A DNA stretch of 64,000 nt. Origin: Euptelea pleiosperma. Its lineage: Eukaryota > Streptophyta > Magnoliopsida > Ranunculales > Eupteleaceae. The notes beneath the pieces are model-generated. The model was not told the DNA's origin, made no database searches, and saw only the letters and a list, made by a program, of their open reading frames with translations. Position 1 is the stretch's first letter, and each line of letters begins with the position of its first letter. Location: NCBI GenBank assembly GCA_035048495.1, contig CM068540.1, forward strand, positions 6,742,829 to 6,806,828, given 5' to 3'. Of this stretch, positions 51,169 to 59,985 are shown one piece after another. The translations under genes were made by a program, and so were the position numbers.

Positions 51169-51614
51169 GTAGAAATTCTCTTTTAATATATTGTTGTCTT
51201 TTTGTTCTAAAATTAAATTGCATTTGAGGTCTGACATGCAATCTTTATTTGAAAGTAGTGATATGATTGAATTATTTTTACATATGTGGACCGTTGACAT
51301 TTATAACAGACACATCTAGATAAAAAATTGATTTGATATTTGTACATTCTGAATTGCAGTTTTACTTGTGCTTCCTATTCACTTTCTCTTATACAGAACT
51401 TGCATAAGGGAACACTTGTGACTCAATTCTTGAATTGTTAACCTAGATTGAAATATCGCGTTTTGAATTTCCAAATTCATACTTGTGGAATGGCAGTAAA
51501 AGAATCTGATCTGCATTGTCCTGGTACAAAGTTATATGTTACAACATAGATTTTTTGTTTATCAACCTTGTTGAAGGACTAATAACACCCTTGCAATCTT
51601 GCATTTTGTTATTG
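51169..51614 (+). other. Start of the open intron, no feature
   Basis: AT-rich, nothing recognised before the MITE at 51623. Confidence 0.5.
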
Positions 51615-51622
51615 ATCAAAAC

Positions 51623-51881
51623 CTATGACGCCCGGATACGGATACAGACACGGACACGGATACAGGAAACGGGGATACGACTCGACATTTTCCAAAATCA
51701 AGGACACGGATACGAGTATCTCCTATTTTGTAGTTCAAAAATTTTTATTTTTTCTAATTTTTTCGACTTTTTATGAAGGATTCGTGGGGATACGTGTCGG
51801 TAGAGTGTCCGGTGTCCGTATCCGCGTCGACGCGACACGACACTAGTACGAGGCACTAGTACCGGTATCCTGGTATCATAG
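51623..51881 (+). mobile_element. GATACGG-word MITE, copy 2, with perfect 8-bp duplication
   Basis: Starts CTATGACGCCCGGATACGG and ends GGTATCCTGGTATCATAG (inverted: CTATGATACCAGGATACC). ATCAAAAC flanks both sides (51615-51622 and 51882-51889), an exact 8-bp target duplication as for hAT elements. The interior is GGATACGG/GACACGG words around an AT-rich core. Confidence 0.85.
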
Positions 51882-51889
51882 ATCAAAAC

Positions 51890-53296
51890 TAATAATAATA
51901 TTACAATAGAAAGAAGCAGGATAAATCTAGATGCAACTTGCATACTTAAAAGTATGCAAACAGTGTCAGTACTGTTGGATGTCCCTTGAAAAACGTGTTA
52001 TTTCAACGTTTTCAAAAAATATATTTTATAAATTAAAACACGTTCTTCAAGGAGCATTCAATGGTCGATAAAGTATGCAAACAGTTACATATTAGATCTG
52101 TCCATAGAAGCCCCTTGTACTTCCATGTTTTTTGTAATAGTTGTATTTTGTTGCAAAAGTAGCTTACATTATATTTTCTTATTCAAGTATATGCACAAGG
52201 GGTTCAAATTTTTTCTAAAGATTGCTGCTTCTATCTTGAACTTTAAGCATTACATGGTGCAGCTAAGCTATATGGCTGCCTGTTGGTATCCAACTATTAT
52301 ACCAATATAGCTGTAGGCTTTGTCTCTAGATTATTCACACTATAATTACATGCTAGAGGGCTTTCTATTATATATTTTAAACGAGATCAATTGAAAAACT
52401 AACAAGAATTTTCATGACGCTCTTTCAATCTTCCTTTGCATGATTGTGTAGTGGGGTTTTCAAGCCCCCTTCCTCTAATATATGGACTTGTCATGAAAAA
52501 GACGAAAGGAGAAAATGAAGAAGAAAAACACGTATACTTATTGGTGTATTTTGAGTTGTTCCCTAATATTTCACTGTAATAACACTGGATCTTAGTTCAC
52601 TAGTGGTTGTTCTTGGTGCTACCCTATAGTTAGCCACAGATGTGGTTCCTGATGTTTTATATAAATTCTCTATAACATAGTAATGGCTTATGGAATACGA
52701 AAAAAATAGAATTTTTTTTGCATTAACCAATGAAACAGAAAGATATCAGAAACTGTAAAGAACTATAGGAAAGAAATGAGTGGACAAATTGGCTGGTAAC
52801 TTAGACCTGTTGCTTTGTAAATTATAAGTGATTTAGGTTTCCAAAGAAAAGGAAAAAAAAAAGATAAAGAAATGTGTAAAAGCTAATTATGAAGGATGAA
52901 TTGAAGCTTCATTATTCTTACTTCATGTTCCCTTCACATGTCTTATACGCAACAATGACATGAACATGTTTTGGTATCCGACATAGATATGAGGTGTTTG
53001 GTGAGGCACCTTTGAGACCAAAAAGGTAGACTTCCGTACCTATATAATAACATAATTTTTAATCATATATAAATCATAAGATTTTTTAATATAAAGAAAC
53101 TTTTGAGTTGCAGAACAGGCAAACTATCTAGAGAGCTTATCAGTTTGTCAAGTACCAGAAACTCTTTGGAAGTTTTTGGAGGTAGAGGGGGTAGGAGAAA
53201 AGGGAAGGAGGGCGGAGGTGGGATTTTTTGCCTATGAATATTGAAAAGTCTCGGTTGTCAATTCTAGAAACTTTTAGCTCTTCTGTATAATTATAT
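51890..53296 (+). other. Unassigned intron sequence
   Basis: AT-rich, no repeat or gene recognised. The purine-rich stretch near 53180-53220 has no coding meaning. Confidence 0.4.
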
Positions 53297-54955
53297 TGTT
53301 AGGTTAAAAGTTTGCTGAAGACTAAAGCATTGAAGATCAAGTGGACTTTATCAACTCAAAGAAGACTTAAAGATGAAGAACAACAACCCAAGTGTACAAG
53401 CCCAACTAAAGACAGTCAAAGCTCAACCATGAAGATTTAAAGCAAATGATCGAAAGTACGTTTTCACTCTATGAATGTTTAATTATCAAGAATCTCGTGT
53501 TGCAGATATTTGCGTACATCTAAGGGTTCATCGTGCGTTTGCCAGCAGATCAAATTTAACCCTAGATGCCTCCATGTTCTTTTGGTATCGTTTGGAAGCT
53601 ATATCAATAACATATGATAGTTATTAACTTATTATAATTGTTTGGGATTTTTCGAAGGTCTGCGAAGACGGGCCGACCGACCATTTTGAACGGGCAACCG
53701 GAGTCTACTGACTCTGACCGGTCGACTGGTCAAAAGGTGCGGTCGACCGGACCTTACAATAAGGGTATTCTGGTTCAGACCTGAGCGGCCGACCGGCTAG
53801 ATTGTGCGGCCGACCGGACTTTCAACATGGATACTTTTAGGTTTTGACCTGATTGGTTGATCGGCCAAATTGTGCGGCCGACCCAAGTTCGGTCGACTGG
53901 TCAAATTGTGCGGTCGGCCCCGCCCATTTTGGATCTATTTTTGACTCGTTCTTTTGTGCGATTTTATGGGCACTTGAGTCAGTCCAACAGCTATTTTAGG
54001 TCCGTTTCTCTTGAGAGAGTAGATCATTATATAATAAAATCCTTACCCTTCATTAGAGAAAAACCAATCAAGTTATCTCTTGATTCCCATCCTTTAATTA
54101 TCATCTCTTGAGTTCAGAGATTTGGAATTTGAGAGAGCTTCACCTGAGCAAATCTGGTTCATTTCTTCTGAAAGCTCTAAATTGTTTGAGAGAGCTTCAC
54201 TTGATCAAATCTAGATTATCTTGTGTGAAGACTGCTCTAATTGTTTGAAAAGACTACAAAGTGTATCTATTCTGCAATCATCTTCTAGGGAGAGGAGGAT
54301 TATTTGTGGCAGAGTCTATAGTGAATACTTCTCCGAAGGATTCTCCATTGGATCAGATTCATCTAAAGGTAAGTGTCTCTATAAACAAACCTTTTGAGAT
54401 AGAAGTCGAAATTATCAAACTTGATTATTTGTGATTGGTAGATGAGTGAGTACTCATCAAATTGAGTTGAGGAAGGTGGAATCCTTGAGAAATATGTTTC
54501 TCTAAAATACTACGGGCCTAGTGTGACTCTTTAGGTGAATCGATAAGTGATTCTCGTATAGATTGAGTTGAGGATTGTAGATCCGTGAAAAGAGGGCTTC
54601 TCTAAATAGACTAATGACCTAGGCTGACTCTCTAGGTGAGTGAGAAGCGATTCTTATTAGATTGAGACTATCGATTGGAAATGTTGTACTGCATGATTGA
54701 AATAATATAACACTACTCGTGGTGAGTATTGGACAGCGGACGTAAGTGCGGAGTCGCCGAACTACTATAAATCTGAGTCTCGTGTGATTTGAATGTTTGC
54801 ATATTTTGTCTCAGATTTTTCCATATCTATGTTAAATGGATGATTCGTATTTTGATTGTTTGATCCTTTTCTACCTTGTGTGATCATTAATTTTTAATCC
54901 ATAAAGAATCTGCAGAGAAATAAAAAATTGTCATATTCACCCCCATCTAGGACAT
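53297..54955 (+). mobile_element. Candidate solo or 5' LTR of a larger copia (SIRE-like) element
   Basis: Begins TGTTAGGTTAAAAG and ends with TATTCACCCCCATCTAGGAC, a wording often seen at the end of SIRE-type LTRs. GTGGTA follows, possibly the first bases of a primer site. Inside are GGTCGACCGG repeats and two tandem sets: GAGAGAGCTTCACyTGA at about 54132 and 54189, and a unit of roughly 120 nt beginning GATTGAGTTGAGGA at about 54460-54660. No partner LTR or duplication in the window. Confidence 0.4.
53665..53930. repeat. Degenerate GGTCGACCGG minisatellite
   Basis: At least seven copies of CGGTCGACCGG/CGGCCGACCGG spaced by about 20-30 nt, often with AAATTGTGCGG between them. Markedly GC-rich in an AT-rich intron. 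Confidence 0.8.
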
Positions 54956-54984
54956 AACGTGGTAATTAAAAGGGAATTTCAAAT

Positions 54985-55253
54985 ATGAACATCACATGGA
55001 ATGTGAAGGGGGTTGGCGGGTCTTGAATTGAGGGGAATGTGTAGGAGGTTATTAAGGTAGTGGAAGACCGACGTAGCTGTTCTTCAAGAAACCAAGATGG
55101 GTTCTTTCTCTGATCATGAGGTAGAAAGTATTTTGGGCGATAGTGATTGTTGCTAGTTAGTCTTACCTTATAAGGGCATTGTGGGGGGTATATTGTTGAT
55201 GTGGAAAGCGCAAAGTCAAGTTGGTTGATTCTTTGGTAATTTAGTAATACACC
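54985..55253 (+). pseudogene. L1-type endonuclease fragment
   Basis: Reads NITWNVKGVGGS, then (after stops) TDVAVLQETKMGSFSDHEVE and LPYKGIVGGILLMWKAQS: the N-terminal apurinic endonuclease of a plant L1 ORF2 (WNVRGLGG...LQETK...GGIL.W). Interrupted by stops. RT is absent; a MITE follows at 55262. Confidence 0.75.
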
Positions 55254-55261
55254 CCTGTTAT

Positions 55262-55590
55262 CGTGGTTCAAAATTTCAGAATGTTTCGTAATGTTTCGTA
55301 TGTTTCGTTTCGTAAGAAAATCGAAATGTTTCATATGTTTCGTTTCGTAATGTTTCGGTTTGTTTCGCCGAGACAATCCGAAACAATCCAAAAAATAAAA
55401 AATATGATTTCATGATTTTGGAAATATTTCAAAATGTTTCGCAATGTTTCGTAATGATTTGGGAATGTTTCGAAAATTTCGTTTTTTCACCATTTTTTCA
55501 ATGTTTCAGAAATGTTTCGTTTCTTTTCGGAGTTTGTCTCGATTTTTCACTTGACCGAAACATTACTCCGAAACGAAATTTTGAACTTTG
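55262..55590 (+). mobile_element. TTTCG-type MITE (329 bp) with perfect 8-bp duplication
   Basis: Left end CGTGGTTCAAAATTTC, right end GAAATTTTGAACTTTG. CCTGTTAT lies on both sides (55254-55261 and 55591-55598). Between them GTTTCG/CGAAAC words surround an AT-rich core (TATGATTTCATGATTTTGG). This is the best defined copy of the family. Confidence 0.9.
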
Positions 55591-55598
55591 CCTGTTAT

Positions 55599-56118
55599 AC
55601 AAAAATATTTTGTACTACCCCCCTCAACTTTCAAATGGATGGAATACCCCCTTTGACCAGTTTCTACCATCACTTGGCACACGTGTCCATTGTAACCGGT
55701 GTAAAAATACTATTTAGCCATTTTATCCTTCCTCTTCTAACTTCCTTTTTCTATCTTTGTTGTGGATACTATCGCCCGTTTGCCGCTGAACCAAACCAGC
55801 CAAGGATTCAGAAATGGTCCCTCTTATTCTTCTCCAACCCAACTACAACTATCAGAAGAAGAGGAAGAATTGGTGGCGGCACTCACCCATCAATTCGGGA
55901 TTCCTAACCCTTTCAGAAACCTTGTAATGCGCTCAGGTCATCTGAATTGCTGGTGTGATTCAGAGAATTCAAGACTTGAGCTTGGAAATATAACCCTAGA
56001 AGAATGAAAAACACCCACAAATTTCCAACATCACCATGGATTCGACAATATCCTCGGTGAAGGGAGGGTTAGTGGTGGCAATGGATTCAACAGGTTGAGA
56101 TGTAACACCAAGGGGTTT
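55599..56118 (+). other. Unassigned sequence
   Basis: No recognised protein. A plus-strand frame of about 80 codons near 55762-56007 has no known domain. Sequence resumes at 63249 beyond the inserted elements. Confidence 0.4.
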
Positions 56119-56786
56119 GTTATCATCAAGGAAATAAATTTCGGCTTCGAGGTTTATTTCGTCCAGTCTAAAAATGGAAATATTTCCGAAATAATACATT
56201 TTTCGTGGAAATGATGGAAATATTGTGGAAATGTTTGTGGAAAGTTTGGAAAATGATGAAACAAGCATAAAAACACACTCATAAGCTTTCAAACCATAAT
56301 ATACAACCATATGTAGTGTACTAGTGTGGAAATGAATGACCAGAATGGTCTATAATATGTCGCGGCAAGTATCTTTAATTAGTCAAGGTTTAATTTAATT
56401 ATATAACTATTATTTAATTGCTAATTATAAAAAAGTCATAAAGTAATATATTAACAAATCCTTATTCACTTTCTTAACATTATATATAATTTTAAAAAAT
56501 CTATTTACTATTAACTTATAACATTTATTTAATTTTTTGAACGTTTAATTTTTTTTGAAAATTTAAAAAATTAGGGTTAATTTTTTTAAATTTTTTTTAA
56601 CCCAACCGACTTGTAGAACGGGCTAAGTTATGCAACATATAATCAATTTATTTACAATCATAGATGTTTAGGGTAAAAACCAATGAAATTGGAGTTTTTA
56701 CTAAATTCCAAATTTTCACTCTAAACGATCATCAACCCGTGCACAAATCTAGTGTAAATGCGTCATAGATTCATAAATTTAATTAA

Positions 56787-57060
56787 TTTTTTTTTTTGTT
56801 AAGTATAAAATATATTGAAAGGGCCAAAGCCTAAAGGTACAGCCAACCATAGGGAGGCAGGTCGAGATGACCTACACAACACCTTGGCAATAAAACAAAA
56901 GAGAGACCAACCCCCAACAACACCCCGGCAAGAAAACATAAAAAACACAACCCCCCATCAACTTCCTTCCGTAGAACATATGCGCTCCCACCGGAAAACG
57001 AAATCCTCAAAGAAAAGACCCCTACACCTAACCTATTTATTTGTAGCAAGAAATTTTATC
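56787..57060 (-). mobile_element. 5'-truncated L1 3' end, antisense
   Basis: Minus strand ends with GGCTTTGGCCC...TTTTATACTTAAC and a run of A (read as T at 56788-56797). GTAGGTCATCTCGACCT is shared with the 3' UTR of the L1 at about 62967-62985. Right boundary approximate. Confidence 0.65.
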
Positions 57061-57288
57061 CTTATGTATATTTTGAATTTGAAAAAACTCCCAAACGGGA
57101 TTTGATTCTTCTTCACGATCAATCCACGAACCAAAAAATCTACAATGGATTGATCTTTTGTATAAACAAAATGTATGGAAAGGGGTTAAATGGATCAAAT
57201 ATGAGATTTATAGCAGTTTTGAGCTCAAATGGGATGTTTCCTACCTACGATTGAAATGTTTCCATACATGTCGAAACATTTCGACCGA

Positions 57289-57307
57289 AATAATACATAT
57301 TTACACT
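57289..57307 (+). repeat. 19-bp target-site duplication of L1, left copy
   Basis: AATAATACATATTTACACT; the same 19 bases follow the L1 tail at 63056-63074. The first few bases could belong to the A-rich tail, so at least 14 are certain. Confidence 0.9.
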
Positions 57308-57336
57308 AAAAATAGCTTGGGGAGAATCCTTGAAGG

Positions 57337-59985
57337 ATGAGGGTGGTGATAGAAGCTAAATCCTTCGACTTCTCAGTTACACAGAGACAGGGGAGCTCTC
57401 CGCTTCGCATTAAAGAGGAAGGGAGAAGGTGGGTTGAGGAAGCAGACGTTCCGGTGGATCTTGGACAGTGGTTAGTTGGTCTCTTCAAAGAAGCCGTTAA
57501 AGCCAAATCATCAAAGAGACTCTGGAAAAAGATTGTTTTACAAGGGAGGACCTTCATCGCTGAAGCTAGAAGCAATGGTGGGGGCAACTATCTGCAAATT
57601 TCAGAGTTTACCTCTCGTGGTAGGAACCTGGTGTTCTGCTTCCCAGAAGGACCCAAGGGTGGGGGCTGAGCTTCACTAGCAGACAGTCTTCACCTACTCC
57701 TCTCACAATCAGACCGGAAAGCCGCGCCCCAGGCACCACCTCCCAAGGACAGGGGAGAGAGGAAAACAGTGTATCAGATGGCTAATTCTAGAACTCAAGA
57801 GGAGACCTCAGTCAACCAGGATCGTTGGAATTTTGCGATGATCTGTGAATCATCATAGCAGAACCCTAATTGGGAAGATATAGTAGTTGCCCTATCATGG
57901 ATATCTGGTTCTTCAGCCCTATTCTACCTCATCCCTTGCGGTGAGAAAGAGAGGTTGTTCTTCGTCGACGATCTGACGACTCGAAGCTTCTTCAGCGAAC
58001 TGGGTTCCATCAGGGTTGGAGAAGCCATTGTATACATTAGTAAATGGTGGCCCTCAGTTAATTCCATCTCTTCTCTTTGGGACTCAACTCCAGTCTGGGT
58101 CTCTGTTCAAGGTCTTCCCTTTCACTTGTGGAATAACTCAACGTTTGAGCTGATTGGAAGAAAATTGGGAGGCCTGGTGGATGAGGATGCTGCGGCCTCC
58201 GCGGGGACTGACTATTCGAATCTCCGCCTGAAGGTTCGTCGGAAAGCTGGGGACATTCCTAGGATCTTACCGCTGAGGGACAAGGAGACATCCTTACGAG
58301 TAGCTATCGAGATCCTCCCCATGCTAAGGAACTCTCCAGATTCTCGAGATTGCGCCAAACTAGCTAACGGGGGTAGTAAGCCTGTTGGAAGTGGTGCTCC
58401 TCTGGCAGCGGCGGAGATCAGAGTAGCTCCATATTCTCCTCCGGCGGCAAGTACTTCAGCCGTGGGCACAGTTGATTGGGTGAGTATTACTGAACCCATC
58501 AGGAGGCGCAACGTGGACCTGCAGGGTTGTACGGCAGAAGAGATGAAGGGGAAGGCGGGAAAGTCTGGTTCGAAATTTGAAGGGTTACCGGCGAGAGACT
58601 GGAGAACTACAACAGGCACAGTCCCTCTGGCAGATCCCAACGTTTCGAAATCAGGGGATCCAATCGCAAGGAGAGCAACAGGTCCTCAGCGCTCTGCTCC
58701 TTATGCCCTAAATGGTAAAACAGGGGTGCTTGGTTTTCGACCAGAACCTTTATCTTTAAAAGGTAAAATATCGGGCGAAATAGCTTCATCGTTACACAGA
58801 AGAAGCAACACCTGTAATGATCGAAGGGTTACATGAAACGGGTCCCGAAAAGTAAAATGGAGCCGGGTCAGGAACTATAAGGTGAAAACCCGATGATCCA
58901 GGTTGGGGATCAAATTAAAAGGCGCGACACACATCGTTGGAGGGGCAGCGGATTCGCCACACATGGCAGGAGATAAACAAGTTATTAAGTCACACGTGAG
59001 GGAGAAAACAAGCATGCCAGATCCGATTACTCCACAGAACTTAACTCCTTCACCTCCTTCATTCCTAGCCACTGGGATTCAGAACAGTTCGCCAGCCGAG
59101 AAGTCTACGATGGAGGATAAGGCTACAGGTAGGGTTGACAACCTCCCTTCTCCTATTCTCACCTCTAGTTCTTCTCTTTTTTCGCCTATTCCCTTTGGGA
59201 ATAGTCTGCGATCTGGGTTCTTAGAGGTTCAAGGGATTGAAATGGGATGTGAGTTGGGGTTTACCGAAGGAGGGCTCACAGAAATGACAGAAGGGGTTGA
59301 GAAGCCTATCGTTTCCCTTGTAACAGTTTCAGAGAAGGCAGTCCAAGGACTGGAGTTAACGACGCCACCCAAGAGCTTGGAGCTGGATCGAGCTGGCGAT
59401 AACCAGTCAGTGCAGAACCTGACTCCTGGCCAGGAAGCTAACCATGCTCTGAAGTATCTGCAGTTAGCATTGCAGTCGATTGGTAATCTAGAGATTCCTA
59501 GGCCTATTGAGTCCCTGAACTTAGATGTGCGATCTCTAAATGAATGGTACAGATACAACATAATAAAATTGGGGATCTCCCTGGGGTTGTCTTTCGCAGG
59601 ACAAGAGGCTGAGGTAAGAGATTTACTCATGACCATTCTAGGGATTCCTAAGAGTGCAACCAAATGTTCTAGCAGCCGCAGCACTGGGTTGGAAAAAGGA
59701 ACTCTGGCTATTAAAGGGGTGTACGGGTCTAGAAGCGCCTTCCCTGAGAACCAGGACACCACTAAAGGGTTAGTCGAATCTGATAAAGCCTTGGCAGGTA
59801 TAGAAGGTGCTGAGTACTCAAGGGAAGGGGAGGAAGCGACGAGCAGTGGCTCCAAACTAACAATTAAGCCGTGTAAAATTCCAAGGGAGATTCAAAGGCT
59901 GAAATGCCCTTTTAACTCGGATGATCCCCTGGTGTATAGTAGTCGCAGGAGTGGGCGGAAACAGAAGGTTTTAAATGAAGCTTAA
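57337..59985 (+). pseudogene. L1 ORF1 (DUF4283-like RNA-binding protein), four in-frame stops
   Basis: One continuous frame of about 880 codons interrupted by TGA (57667), TAG (about 57856), TGA (58834) and TGA (about 58894), with no frameshift. The DUF4283-like part (VWVSVQGLPFHLWNNSTFEL, IGRKLGGLVDED) is near 58090-58190, followed by a low-complexity region and a basic tail RRSGRKQKVL. ORF1 proteins of plant L1s bind the LINE RNA. The C-terminal zinc knuckle of many relatives was not seen. The end overlaps the ORF2 ATG by 11 nt. Confidence 0.8.

Larger units (their letters stand above)
43812..50550. mobile_element. Older repeat (possible solo LTR) split by the young copia
   Basis: 43812-44444 and 49838-50550 are one unit of about 1.35 kb once the copia and one GACCG copy are removed. 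It begins TGTCACACCCC and ends GGCATTACA, TG...CA termini as in an LTR. It has GGTCGACC-type words around 44270-44444. There is no coding capacity, and no 5-bp duplication was confirmed at the outer ends, so the class is uncertain. Confidence 0.4.
37904..51048 (+). other. Giant intron 27 (13.1 kb) filled with copia elements
   Basis: It opens with gtattc and closes with gtacag. Contents in order: about 270 nt of plain intron, a chimeric antisense copia (38172-42601), a short tandem repeat, an antisense copia scrap (to about 43800), an older repeat split by a young copia (43812-50550), then about 500 nt of plain intron. Confidence 0.9.

Noticed and set aside
57955..59985. Two long frames that could be taken for host genes
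   Set aside because: They lie between the L1 5' end and ORF2, share one frame, contain a DUF4283-like part, and are enclosed by the L1 target duplication, so they are LINE ORF1.
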